This document shows positions 35,731 through 47,097 of a stretch of DNA of 64,000 nt, piece after piece (within the stretch, counting starts at the first letter, position 1; the number at the start of each line of letters is the position of its first letter). This DNA comes from Podospora pseudoanserina (lineage: Eukaryota; Ascomycota; Sordariomycetes; Sordariales; Podosporaceae). Location of the stretch: contig NC_085920.1 in the NCBI RefSeq assembly GCF_035222485.1, forward strand, positions 868,001 through 932,000. The letters are read 5' to 3'. The notes beneath the pieces were generated by a model, which was not told where the DNA came from, made no database searches, and worked only from the letters and a program-made list of their open reading frames with translations. Made by a program: the position numbers and the translations under genes.

Positions 35731-36919
35731 CTAATCCAAGCTTTGAATCTGCACCTTGATCGCCCCCGTCTTCGGATCACTCGCCGTATTAAACGCCTTC
35801 AGCGCCTCCTCCAGAGGAAACCTATGCGTAACCAACCTCGACATATCCAGCACCTTGCTCTGCACCAACCTAATCGCCCTCGGCCAGGTGTTGCTATACC
35901 GATACTGAAACTGCAAATCAACCTCCCTCACGCTCGCCCTCATAAACGGAATCTGAATCTCGTTCCTCCCCACCCCAATTACAAACACCTTGCCTCCAAA
36001 CTTCATGGCCCAGATGGCCGCCCCAATCGAGCTCTCAACGCCGGTACACTCCAATGCAATCGCCGGCTCGATACCATTGAACCCCTCCTTGACAATCCTC
36101 TCCGCCTGCTGTTCCACGCTCAACCCAGGCTCAACCTTCACCGTCACCACCCCCGGCGCGATCTCCTTTGCAAACTTTAACCTCCCCTCATCAATATCCG
36201 TGATGACCAACGGACACGCCCCTGCCGCCTGGCAACAAAGCAGCGTAATCAACCCAATCGGCCCCGCCCCGCAAATCAACACCGGATCTCCCAGCCTCAC
36301 ACCCGCCCTCTGCATGCCAGCCAAAGCTACGCTCAGCGGCTCGAGCATCGCCCCGTCCTCATAGCTCATATCCCCAATCTTGTGGCACCAGACAGCCTTG
36401 TGGTTGACATACCGTCTTAACAAGCCTGCCACTGGAGGTGTAGACAGGAAGTCGACCTTCTCGCACCCATTGTATCTGCCGGTGAGGCAGGGCTCGCACT
36501 CGTTACAGATGACCTGGGGCTCGATGGCTACGCGGTCTCCGACTTGGAGGGTCTTGACGGAGGGGTGGACGGCGATGATCTCACCGGCGGATTCGTGACC
36601 GAGGACGTGGTCACAGGTTACGATCATAGGGCCAATACAGCCGTGCTTCCAGAAGTGGACGTCGGAGCTGGAGACGGTGACATGTCAGTATGAACTTGGT
36701 CCGGAAAGGGGGTGAGAAGAGAGAGCGAACTAACCCGCAGATACCCGTGCTTCTGATGGCAACTGTCACCTCCCCTTCTTTGAGCTCTGGGCTGCCTTGC
36801 TGGACGCTTTCCAAGCTTGGTTCAGCAGAGTCGATCCAGAGGTCATGGCCAGGGTTGGTGAAGACACCAATGTTGGCCTTGGAGGCCTTTACTTTTGTTG
36901 TTGTCATCGTCGTCGACAT
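35731..36919 (-). CDS. lad-1: L-arabinitol 4-dehydrogenase (zinc-dependent MDR family)
   Basis: Exons 36919-36735 and 36667-35731 around a 68-nt intron (phase 2), 373 aa. It oxidises L-arabinitol to L-xylulose with NAD+ in fungal L-arabinose catabolism. Catalytic zinc ligands are Cys61 (in GICGSDVHFW, formed across the splice), His86 and Glu87 (GHESAGE). Structural-zinc cysteines are 116, 119, 122 and 130 ([15 protein letters not shown]). The Rossmann motif GAGPIG is at 195-200, and Asp219/Asp221 after the second strand fit NAD rather than NADP. The C terminus ends IKVQIQSLD. It is closer to LAD than to xylitol dehydrogenase by overall pattern ([23 protein letters not shown]). The upstream region has CREA-like GTGGGG near 37421-37433 (weak). 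Confidence 0.95.
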
Positions 36920-38564
36920 CTTGTCTGTTTCCTGTCTGCTTACTTGAGCCAAGTGAGTTTGTCAATGGCGATAATCGCGGGGTTGATAGCAACAGCTCTC
37001 TAAGTTATAAGAGCTGGTGCTCAGAAGAACAAAGATGGGACGGGACGCGAGTAAGTTTAACTTTTCCCAACCGTCAACTTATATAGTTCACCAAACGGAA
37101 GAATCCGAACGCCGGATAAGAGTTGTAGGCAGGCAAAGGGTGTAATGGGACCTGCCGATCTCGCTACAACCCTCCATAGATACTTTACTACAAAAGCTCG
37201 CAAGGTGGGTTTGAAAAGGGAACCATCTATGTCACAAACCCAGCCGCCTGTGTGTTCATGTGGCACCTCCTCCACCTCCTCTTCCACCCCTCACGGTCCA
37301 CGGTAGATGCAGCAGTTTTGATATCTGATCTGATGATGATGCCCCCCTTGGACGATCACAAGCACTAGAAGCTAGCACGCCCAATGCACTTTTCCATTAC
37401 GCCGCCGCGTCTCCTCCCCCCCACCACTGCACAACCTTACATTGGCACGGGAAAGAAACAAAAGAAAAGAATTGTTCTAGACGCATCAATGGCGGGTAAT
37501 TCTCACCCACACCCAGGTCCTCTTTCGTTACCGAACCAATCCTTCGAGATGTAGGTTTGATGATGCAAAGTGATCAGGAGGGAAAATAAAGCAAGGTAGC
37601 CATGTTCCCGGGAAGTGGGGTCCAAAAGATTCTCGGGGTTATGACTTCGGCCGCTTCAACACCGACGACATTCTTGTTGCCAACGGGATGCCGTGGTGTG
37701 TGTCGGTCTACTGCAGTTCACGGTACGTCTCCCCCCGCCATCCGCGCCAATCACCGGCCGTTCAACAACCATCGACCCTCTCGGGAGCGGCCGAAGGCCA
37801 AAAGCAACGGTTCTTGTTTACCCCCCCCCTCCCCGTGCCCCGCTCCGTGGTTCGGGGGGGCTGGCTGGCCTGGCTTGCTCCTCAATTGCCCAGACCATTT
37901 TTCCGCCTCGGCCTGTGTTCTTCCGCCTACCATCGAACGTAGATTGGAAATGTGGCTTTTGTTTGATCGTATTTACCAATGCTACCTCGACATGTGGTTT
38001 GAAACAATAATAATGAAAACCCGAACATGGCAGTTGGCATTCTTCTTATCCAGCTCGGTCTGGATTGCCGGATACAACGTGGTCTTCCGGTCTGCCGAGA
38101 CCGTTTGACTTTTGCCGTGATGTATAAAATCTTCCAGAATACAATAGATGACCCGTATACACTCCATCTCCTACACCGTATTTTCCACGTTGAGGATATT
38201 GTCCAACGAAATCAAATCCGTCCACAGAAATATGGAACCATGCCCGCCTAGATTTCCTTTCAAGTCTCCGCCAATTATGGATGCCCTTCGCATCCATTAT
38301 CACCATATGCATGACTTTATGCATCTCCCCCCCCGCCCACCCCCCCAAAAAAAAGCCAAGTTTGTGCAGCAAAATATCATGTAGATCCTCTCACGGCGTG
38401 CAGAGAGTTCCGAAATGTCGGGTCCGTCGTGGTCAGTCAGCTGCGGGGTATCTGTCGTAAAAGGTGAAAGAAAAAAAGTCGCTATGTTGTTGGTGTTTCC
38501 GATGCTGTCGTGAACTTGTGAGCTTTTCGTATCCGCCCCCCTGGCTCCAATGGTTCTGATGTCA
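36920..38564. promoter_or_regulatory. LAD upstream region and 3' region of the small secreted peptide gene
   Basis: 1.6 kb. C-rich runs at 37424-37432 and 37821-37829 and an A-run at 38347-38354. On the LAD sense strand the first gives GTGGGG, a fit to the CREA consensus, which would suit carbon repression of a pentose gene, but such sites are common by chance. No gene seen. Confidence 0.35.
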
Positions 38565-38796
38565 TCAAGCCATGGCTATCACCACGTCCCCCAGGCATCG
38601 ACCATAGGAGCAGCAAGCTTCTGGAGCGAGCTCGCCTTTGAGGATAAGGTCACGTTTTAGCTAAACAAAAGAGTTAGGCATGAGATTGGGGGGTGTATGA
38701 AGTGGGGAGACGTACATCTGGGCAGACAATTGGTCTTGCTACGGCCATGCTGCTTGCCACGATGGCCCAGACGGCGAGGAGAGAAGGGAGTCGCAT
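38565..38796 (-). CDS. Small secreted cysteine-containing peptide (58 aa)
   Basis: Exon 1 38796-38716 and exon 2 38660-38565, joined across a 55-nt intron (GTACGT donor, GCCTAAC branch, TTGTTTAG acceptor, phase 0). Each exon is under 100 nt, so simple ORF searches miss it. The product begins MRLPSLLAVWAIVASSMAVA, a textbook signal peptide with likely cleavage after AVA. The mature ~38 residues are PIVCPD, a dibasic LKRD (possible Kex2 site), then EACCSYGRCLG: four cysteines enough for two disulfides. Unknown family; it could be a secreted effector-like or hyphal-surface peptide (inference). Unspliced, the frame would stop after 41 codons. The signal peptide and the consensus intron together make chance unlikely. 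Confidence 0.6.
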
Positions 38797-40349
38797 CTTG
38801 ACTGGTTGGACCGATTTGCTGGTACAATTAACGGGCGAAGAGACAAAAATCCAGTCGTTGTGAGCTCACAACAAATTTAAAAAAGAAGGCTGATCGCAAT
38901 ACGTAAGGGAACCTGGGAAAGCTGAGAGAGTGGAACCGGCGAATGGGTCTCTTAAAGCAAGGCGAGATGCCGAAGCCGAAAAAGATGGCTGTAGACTTCG
39001 TATTTTAGACTTGATAATTGTGAGAGCAACGATCAAAGAAAGCGGTGCGGCACGGGAGCGGTCTGGAGCTTAATACGAGGAATCAGACGATAAGAGAGCA
39101 AAGGTGCAGTGCTCGTAGGCTGGATATGGCCACTCGGCGTTTCTCTTTTGGAAACATGGGCTTCATCCTATCGTCTTGCTCATGGAGAACAGTTCGAGTC
39201 TTTGACTTGATGAAGAGGCACAGTGACAATCGGAGAGGACATTACAGTCGGACTCAGCCCTTGTCATGAGCTGAGAAAGCGAGCTCGCTCAAGGCTGTTT
39301 TCTCAGTCAGTGACAAGGTTAATCCGATTGGGGTTTGTATGCAATGCAAATGTCTCAACTCTGCAAGCCGTCGGTAACTGCGAGAAACTTCGCCGCTGCC
39401 TACTGGTCTCATGGGATCCTGTCGAGTACGCCCTGTCAGTCGCCGAGCGGGAGGGACGGCGAAGCATTAAGACAGACATTGTGCTATGCGTGAAGGCCGC
39501 AGTGGTGGAGTGTGGGGAAACCATGGCTCCAGCTGGGCTGAGAATGGTCTTTATCTCCATGTCTCAGAGCCTACCAATGAGAATGTTAGGAATACTGCTG
39601 TACTGCTGGTGGCTGTCATAGTCTAGGGATTTCGTTCAGCTCCGAGTTGCGACGAGGAATCGATGGCCTTGGAAATGAATCCAGCCTTCTGCCGAGTTTG
39701 TTGGGCGTGAAGCTCACAGAAGGGAAATGCAAATAGTATCGATACAGAAAGGGAACTGAAAAGCGCGGCAAGGGGAAAGCCACAGTGTTTGATTCCGTGT
39801 TTGTAACATGACAAACGAATGGGTGCTCGTTTCAAGTTGCTGAGGAAGATGGAATTTAAAGGTCGAGAAAATACGAAACTAAGCCACAGACCCCGCGGAG
39901 ATGGGTATAGCGGCTAGAACCGGAGGAAACGGCGCGATAATATTGAGAGCCTCGGTCATCAAACTCCCTTGAAAAGAAATTATTCAGATGCATCCTGAAA
40001 GAATCTGAAAGTTGCTCTCTGGGTAGGAAGATATCAGTTTAAAGGGTAGGGTTGGGTGCATTTTCTCTTTGCGGCATGTGAAATCACCCCGCCTCGCATG
40101 GAGCACAGGCCACCTCAGCCTGAGCTTCAGCCACACAATGACGTTGTCGATTCCAGCCCTGGTTAGGGAAGCTTCCAGCTTGGAAAGGCCCACGTCACAC
40201 CTGTCAGTCCACCAGCTGGAGCTTCCGTTCTTAAAAACAACAAAGCTGTCCGGATCTATTCACTACATCCAACGACAGGAATACTCGACGTTATACTTTT
40301 TTCCTACAGTGACTGAGATAACCACCAAAACCACATCAGCGCCGCCAAA
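38797..40349. promoter_or_regulatory. Divergent region between the small secreted peptide and BAP31-like genes
   Basis: 1.55 kb. Contains an inverted repeat, CTGAGAAA at 39271-39278 with TTTCTCAG at 39299-39306, enclosing the palindrome GCGAGCTCGC. Open frames at 39045-39621 lack a good start and domain. Presumed promoters of both genes. Confidence 0.35.
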
Positions 40350-41190
40350 ATGACGCTCTACTACACCTTGGTATGCCCCTCTAGCTGGCTACTACAGCAG
40401 CGCTTTTGATCTGGGATCTGGGCTAACATCGCCAAAGGTCTTTATGCTACTAGTAGCAGAGATGGCCTTGTTCATGCTCTTGGTCGTCCCACTGCCATTT
40501 ACGATGCGCAGGAAGCTCTTTACGTATGTTTCTATCCAGCTCACCTCTTATCGGCCGAAGTATAGCTAACCCCTGATTTCCCAGCTTCATTTCCGAGAAT
40601 CCGATTGTCGCAAAAGTACAATACTGGCTCAAGATCACATTTGTCTTCATCCTCATCCTGTTCATCGACAGCGTAAATCGTGTCTACCGCGTCCAGGTCG
40701 AGCTTGCCGCCGCAACTGAGGGTAACAATGGACAAAGCGCGTACGTCTATTATACCCCACTTATCCTATTTTTCTGTGCCCCCCAGACACTAATCAAGTC
40801 AGGAACAGAACTGCCATAATGGGACACGAGCGTCTCGAAGTCCAGGCCCGCAAGTTTTACTCGCAGCGCAACATGTACCTCTGCGGCTTCACCCTCTTCT
40901 TGTCCCTCATCCTCAACCGCACCTACATCATGATCCTCGAGACGCTCCGCCTGGAGGAGAAGGTCAAGCTGTACGAGGGCTCCGAGAAGAACACCAAGCA
41001 AGCCGAGAAGCTCGCACAGGCTGGTGATGCTGGTGAGATTGCGCGGTTGAAGAGGGAGATCAAGCTTCGTGATCAAGACATTGCTACCCTCAAGAAGCAG
41101 TCCGAGGGTTTGCACAGGGAGTATGACGAGTTGGCCGAGAGATATGGTGCCACGCAGGAGAATGGCAAGCTTTCCAAGAAGGACAAATAG
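40350..41190 (+). CDS. BAP31-type ER membrane protein (Yet family)
   Basis: Four exons: 40350-40370, 40438-40523, 40585-40740 and 40803-41190; all phases agree, 216 aa. The first exon is only seven codons (MTLYYTL). Three membrane segments lie near residues 5-27, 44-62 and 101-120, followed by a heptad-rich coiled coil (RLEEKVKLYEGSEK to LAERYG), as in BAP31 and yeast Yet1/Yet3. The C terminus is KKDK, a KKxx ER-retrieval signal. Known role of the family: ER quality control and export of membrane proteins, and in yeast part of an ER complex with the Opi1-Scs2 inositol regulator. Converges on the DUF1479 gene. Confidence 0.93.
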
Positions 41191-41988
41191 GATCTGAACC
41201 TTTGGGAGGGGGTGGAGAACCTTGACTCTGGTGCCGCTTCTGGTGTTGGGAAGGTATCGGGATCGTCGGGGTTGTTTAAGGAGGATGAGAGTGAAACGGA
41301 GGTGCGGTTGCGGAGGGCAGGGTCGGAAAATATTTGGTCTCCTTAGAGATAGGGAGATTGTGTAAGAGGAGAAGGAATGGATGATGTGACTGAAAAGTGT
41401 GTATGGTTTTGAGGGAGTTGGGCTAGGGGCTTTTTCTTACCTACGTGTATTCATCAATGGCGAACTTTCATGGTTGTTTTACTCTGAATGGGACATTTAC
41501 TTGATTACCAAACACACATTGACGGAGAGATACTTGGTTGCACTGTGTTTGGTCAAGACTGGAAAAGTCTTGTGCAATGCAAATAGCACTGGTCAGGTAT
41601 TTCAACACGAAGCACATAACCCTATCCTGGGACACGGCGATCCATATGCATGCCTGTGGCTGTGGCTTCTCAAGAGCTTTCACATCGGTAATATTTGGAA
41701 GGGGAACTCGTGGATGTGCAGAAAACCCAGTGCCTTTTCTCTATCTATATACAACAAACACTAAGGAAAAAAGGCCCAACCAGGGCTGTCTATAACTATG
41801 CAAGCCCAAGAAATGCTAACAATCCGTCCAAAAAGTCTTTTAACGCCCAAAATAGTTTCCCTCCTGTCCCACTTTTTTCCTTTCTCTATAAACTAGTTGA
41901 TTTTTTTATACAAGAGCTTTTGTTACAATATATACATACACACCGCCCCTTTCCCCACATGCTGGTGGTGACATGCAAGTAGTAGTAC
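41191..41988. other. Convergent 3' region
   Basis: 798 nt between the BAP31-like stop and the DUF1479 gene stop. AT-richer than the flanking genes, fitting two 3' UTRs. No gene seen. Confidence 0.5.
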
Positions 41989-43517
41989 TCAATACATGTC
42001 ATACAAGTCAGGGAACAAGATCCCGTTCGCCATGGCGAGCACCTCCCTCTCAAAATCCGTATCCGCCTCCTCCTCGTCCCAAGGCAGCAGACCCATCGCC
42101 CGAAGCCCTTCCTCCCCGCCGGCGTCGCTTATTTCTTGGACGCCTGGACGGCCAATGTAGTGTGCTTCTCCCCTGCCGTGACCGCTCCCGTAGCCGCACC
42201 CGTCAAAGAAATCTGGGCCGGGGCAGCCGAGGAGAAAAGATTTCCGCTGGCGGGAGAGGTAGAGGGCGTTTGTTTGGGTTAGGGGCACGCAGGGGAGGTA
42301 CATCACGCTTGCTGAGGGGGTGGGGGAGGAAGAGGTGATGGAGTGGATGAGGTCGGGGTGCCAGATTAGGTAGTCGCCTGGGGAGAGGTCGGGGATGTCG
42401 ATTAGGGAGCGGCGGAGCTGGAGGTGGGGGTGGATGGACGAGTTTATTTCCTGGGCGTAGGAGGGGAGGGCGCCGTGGAGGATGGAGTTTGTGGGTGTGA
42501 ATGCCCAGTTTTCTGTTTCCGGGGAGGAGGAGGAAGAAGAAGAGGGGGAGAAGAAAGGGCGGAGGAGGAAGTAAGCTGTTGCGTGCTTGAGCAAAGGACA
42601 GACGCGCATGGAGGAGGGCCCCGGAGATAAGGCGAGCCAGCCTTGGTACATTCTGAAGATGGAGCATGCGCCGGCTTTGTGGTAGAGGTCCGAGGTTACT
42701 GTCAGACGGGTGCTGCTCTGTACGTGAGGTTAGTGGTGGTGCAAGAAATGATGGAACGCGGTAATTGACGAACCTCCCATGGGTTGTAATCTTCCCATTG
42801 CCCCTGGAATATCTCATTGTAGGTGCCTGCCCTTCCATACCCGTCCGTCTCCCATCTTTCCACACTGCCGCCATCAATATGAGCTGCCGCGGGGGACCTC
42901 GTGTCTGCCGTCTTTTGACCTGTCCTGATTCGGTCGGCATAAGTGATCGGGAAATTCGTGGTCACCCTCGCCTTTGGATCTTTCGAAGTCCATAACCCCA
43001 TGACAAAACGTTGAGCTTCCAAGACATTGGGGTGTCCCCTTGCCTTGATCTGAGCTGCACTCCAATACAGTTCCTGTAGGTCAGATTCCTGAGGAGTCCT
43101 TGGCCTTTTCTCTGCATTTTCGTCAAGATACCCCATAGCTCCTTGGTACAAGTCCTCCGCAGTACCCCGTGGTATCACATTGCGTATGATAGCAACGCCT
43201 CTCTGTCGAAGGCCTTCCCGGAAGACCTCGGCCACCCCGGGTTTCTTGATGTTGGAAAAGTCGATGGTGGGGACAGCCTGTGACCCCAAAGATGATACAA
43301 GATCAACCTCGTCCGAGAGGCTCTGTATCAGGCGCTGCCATGAGGGCACAAGTGTCGATTCCTTTCCGGATACTAATCTTTCCTTCAGGATACTAAACCG
43401 CCGCGGGAGGGGTATTGGCTCGGAGTATGATCGTGAAAGCATCTCATCCTTTCTCGACGGGGGTGAATGGCTCGAGGAGACTGGGGAGATCGGAAGAGGC
43501 CCTATAGAAATGGCCAT
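41989..43517 (-). CDS. DUF1479 family protein (Fe(II)/2OG-dioxygenase-like fold)
   Basis: Exons 43517-42774 and 42717-41989, 56-nt intron (GTTCGT donor, GTACAG acceptor, phase 0), 490 aa. The splice joins YNPWE to SSTRLTVTSD and restores a continuous domain. The start is the first in-frame ATG (MAISIG). Conserved motifs: RQRGVAIIRNVIP, the putative iron-binding AHIDGGSVERWE (His-x-Asp), FQGQWEDYNPWE, FRMYQGWLALS, TAYFLLRPF, and a distal YLIWHPDLIHSI that can supply the second His. The family (bacterial YbiU-like, common in ascomycetes) resembles non-haem iron oxygenases, but the substrate is unknown. A Ser run encoded near nt 42527-42546 is low complexity. Confidence 0.87.
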
Positions 43518-44141
43518 GTCGGGGGATGCGCGCGAATAACATAGCAACACGGGAGGAGGTGCAGCTGCAATTCAGGAGCGCATATTGGATGCAGGAAAGA
43601 GTGGGAAGGACCCGGTATGTATTCAGCAGCTGCAAGAAGCAGCAGAGATATACACATTGTCAGTCGACAACGGTGACGAATACGGCGTGGTTTCCATTGC
43701 TTGCCTCGGTGCGGGCATTGCTCCAGGTCTGAAAGACGGTTGTCGATGCATCAAGATCCGAAAGTGGAAACCCAAAAGGTGTAAGTCGTTTGGGCCATGT
43801 CCCTGTCTCCCTACCAGGGGACCGCAAAGCGCAGAGACGGGCCGTCTGGCCGGACAAGACACCCCACGTAAATTCTACGATGGGCCCCCCAATAGGGGAA
43901 TTTTAAGCACCCCTACCCAAAACCAAAGGCAAAGATCCGAACAACTGTCTTGGTTGATTTCTCAAAGCTCTGCTAACGTCTCGCTTGCAATGCCCGCAAG
44001 TCCCTAGCTTCCCTTTGCAGGGCTGAAAAGAGCCTCTGATAAGAGCAGGGATCAGGGCTTTAACCCAAATGCACTGTTGATCTGTCCCGACATGCCGATT
44101 CGCGCCGCGTGTTGTCCTTTTCTGGTTCCGTGATCTCGTTT
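43518..44141. other. Upstream region of the DUF1479 gene / 3' region of the HhH gene
   Basis: 624 nt, both flanking genes on the minus strand. Short ORFs only; no gene seen. Confidence 0.45.
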
Positions 44142-45184
44142 CTAAGCTTGTTTCCCTCGTTTGGAACGGCGGATAGGGACGTTAGTGTCGGCATTGTCAC
44201 CGGAAGTCTTCCTTTTGGCCGGTGGCTTAGACTTGGTGGTTTTCTCTTCGGGCTCTGTTTTGGTTGCCGGCTTGTCTTCCTGGTCCGTTGCCGCTCCCTT
44301 GTCGTTCTCCTCTGCCTTTTCCGCCGTGGCAGCCGCCTTTCCAGAGGCTTGGGTATGGTCGCCCCTCATAATGGCAAAAGCCACCTTTTCTATATCGACG
44401 GCTCTCACACCAAGCCTCTTCGCCAAGGCCTGGGCTTTCAGAGTCAACTGGGAGTACTCGTTCTTGTTGTACTTGATGGGTCCCTTGGACCCATCATACT
44501 CCAGCCAATAAAAGGCCTCATCGGCAAAAAAGATGATGTTATCTGGAGCGTGAACAGCAAGTAGTAGCGAGGCGGTGGCCGGCCCGATGCCCTTGAGCTG
44601 AGTGAGAATATCCAGGGCCTGAGGCCACTGCTTCTTGGCCTGGTGGTAATGAGCTACGGCCTTTCGTATCGTCTCTTTCAAAGTCTTGGGATCGTTTGAT
44701 GAAACGAGCTTCATGAGAGAGGGTCTGAATTTCCCATAGCGACTGTCACTCAAGTCAGTCCCACTGTGATGATACCAAACTCTCGGTAACAGTAAATGAG
44801 ACCAAAGAAACACCATCCCCACAACTGCAGTAGCATTGTTCAAAACACTGGATGACGACAAGTCTGGAGACGAGAAAACACATACAGCTTCCATTCGACC
44901 AGCAATTTGACATCTTCAATTGTCATTTGTTTGGGCTTTTCCTGGCCAAACTGCTCAAGGGCTTCGCCATATCGATAGGCATCAAGCTCAGACAGAGACT
45001 TTTGGCCTTCTTTGGCTACAAGGCTATATTAGTCCATGTGCAACTCTGACCGGAAAAGTCTTGTCAGAGACTTACTGCCTTTGCTTTTGGAAATAGCCTC
45101 AAGACAGGCCGGGTATCTGCTAAGGTACTCATGAAATTCGCTGTCGGTTATATTATCCGCAGACGGGATGGTCGAGCTTCCCAT
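44142..45184 (-). CDS. Helix-hairpin-helix protein, DNA-glycosylase-like core
   Basis: Three exons: 45184-45076, 45015-44886 and 44742-44142; introns of 60 and 143 nt, phases consistent, 279 aa. The first acceptor must be TTGTAG, because the nearer ATATAG gives an immediate stop. Visible: an SELDAYRYGEALEQF segment, LLVEWKLRYGKFRPSL (formed across the second splice), and an HhH motif at about 126-140 (LTQLKGIGPATASLLLA). A strand and FFADEAFYWL follow, with Asp154 near the position of the catalytic Asp in HhH-GPD glycosylases. The ~80-residue C-terminal tail is Lys/Ala/Glu-rich and disordered, with a basic end (RRSKRGK) like a nuclear signal. A nuclear DNA-binding or repair role is inferred; no enzyme activity is known to me for this fungal/plant family. 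Confidence 0.8.
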
Positions 45185-46214
45185 TGCGGCTCTTGGTACA
45201 GATTGCGGTCTTGATGCCGGGCCAGGGTGGTATCGCAGGAACAACGGTCGCGATCCGCGAGATCCACCAGGCTCAATCCGACGGGTCGCTGTCCGGGAGC
45301 TCGTGCCGTTGATACGTTGATACGGTATTCGTCGATGCGAAGACCAGCAATACGCCCGAGTTAAGGCCAGATCAACCGAGATTTTTTTCTGAGTGAGAAA
45401 GTTGAAGAACACGACCCAAGCAATGAGGTTGAACGAAACGATTTCCTGATTCGGCCCACAATGGCGATGAGAGTGAGAATGACACCGAGTCGGATGATGA
45501 TCGCGCTTCACCGGGAGAGGGATGCTGTTTTTTTCTTAATACGGGTTTGCGAAACGGCGGCTAAGCGGGAGATAACCCAAGATTAACGAGACCAATGCAG
45601 GAACCAACGAGGGGAGGGTTTCTGGAAGATGTGGAAGGTGTGCCGGTGTCGATTGACGAGACGCGATGAGAAGCGCGTCAGTGGTGTAATCAAACACCAC
45701 CAAAAATGATGACAACGGGAGGCTTCAAAATACGCCAACGAGATCCCGAAACTGTTTCAAAAGGTTCCGAAGACGAAGATGAAGGAGATCATTCAACTCG
45801 AGTATAAAAGCACACTCTCATGGAAAGATATGCAACATCACAAAAGGCCCCTCTCTCACTCAGGGTCTTCATCTCTGTACCAAGCACTTAAACCCCTGCT
45901 GATAATCATCAATCTAGTTGCCCGTCACTGGGCCGTTGGCAGCTGCAAGATGACGGACTGGTCCGTGCACCCAATCAATCCAGCCCACTTCGACCACGAG
46001 CCCACCTCAGGCTCCAGTCAAAAAATTGGCGGCGGGACTTGTAGCCGCTGACTGGAATTCCAAAGACTCGCTCACCTTCGCGCCACTTTTACCCGCTGAC
46101 CGCAAAGGAAGAAAAAAACATACAGACTTCATAGCCTTCACCGTACTTCCGTAACGGACCAACCCTTACTCCTCACTCAACTTTTTACCCGTAAAGAAAA
46201 CCCAAACCGACAAA
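45185..46214. promoter_or_regulatory. Divergent promoter between the HhH and zinc-finger genes
   Basis: 1.03 kb between divergent start codons. No clear TATA box or coding frame. Confidence 0.45.
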
Positions 46215-46689
46215 ATGGGTGGAGGTAACGTACGTGCAGATCCTCTTGCATCCCCTCCGTCCCCCGACATGTGCCCCAAAACGTTCCCCCCCAGATCCTC
46301 ATCCCCGTTTCTTGCCCGCTCGGCCGTGAAAGGCCCGGCCGGCGCGGCCCTTCAAACCTACGTGGCACAGCGGAATAAGGTACTGACAGAAAGTCAATAT
46401 AGGGAGCCAAGGCCGCGCAGAAGCGTGCCCGCAACGCAAAGGATGCTGCCCCCAAGGCCGCTTCTCAGCTCAAGAGTGTAGGTACTCCGTGTCCGGCGTG
46501 GGCAAGAAGCAGATTGCTGATGTGATACCTGATAAACAGAACGAGAAGGCCATGAACATCATCTGCAACATCTGCAAGCAGACCTTCCTCTCGACCTCCC
46601 GCAAGCCCCAGCTCGAGCAGCACTCCAGCAGCGGCAAGCACGCCGGGAAGCACACGTTTGAGCAGTGCTTCCCCGAGTACAAGGAGTAG
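46215..46689 (+). CDS. Small zinc-finger protein, 4F5/ZNF706-like (79 aa)
   Basis: Three exons: 46215-46229 (five codons, MGGGN), 46403-46477 and 46540-46689; introns of 173 and 62 nt, all phase 0. The N-terminal Lys/Ala/Arg-rich helix (GAKAAQKRARNAKDAA) matches the 4F5/SERF-type start. It is followed by one zinc finger with Cys-x2-Cys (IICNICKQTF) and downstream His residues (EQHSSSGKHAGKH), ending FPEYKE. This tiny family is conserved from fungi to plants and animals; reported roles of relatives involve proteostasis and translation, but the function is not settled. The gene is intact. Confidence 0.92.
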
Positions 46690-47097
46690 GAAATATCTAC
46701 TATCTGAACGATCAATGACCAACATTGCATAAAAACAAACAAAAAAAATGGTGAAGCGGGCGGCGCTAGGCAAACAGACAGGCATGGGACAAAGCTAGGC
46801 GTAGGGTATGGGCATGATGGGCGACGCAGCAGGCGTGATGGCATCAGCGAACTGGCGTAACGAGGTTGATATTCGGGATATGGTTTGGATTTTTTGACGG
46901 GCGTCCTCCAGGTTCTGGATGGGCATGACTGACTGCAAGCTTTCTGGCCATAGGCACTAGCTCGTCCAGAAGAAACAGAGGCATGATATGGATCACGTAT
47001 TGGCATGAGACTGCTGTGAAAAAACTTCCATGATGAAAACCAAGGCTATGCTGTACTCCCTTGAACCCAAAAACTCCAAACTAAAAGCACCAGTCCT
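46690..47097. other. Convergent 3' region
   Basis: 408 nt between convergent stop codons; A-run near 46741-46748. No gene seen. Confidence 0.5.

Noticed and set aside
39223-39621. 132-codon plus-strand frame
   Set aside because: Starts on GTG with no early ATG and no domain.
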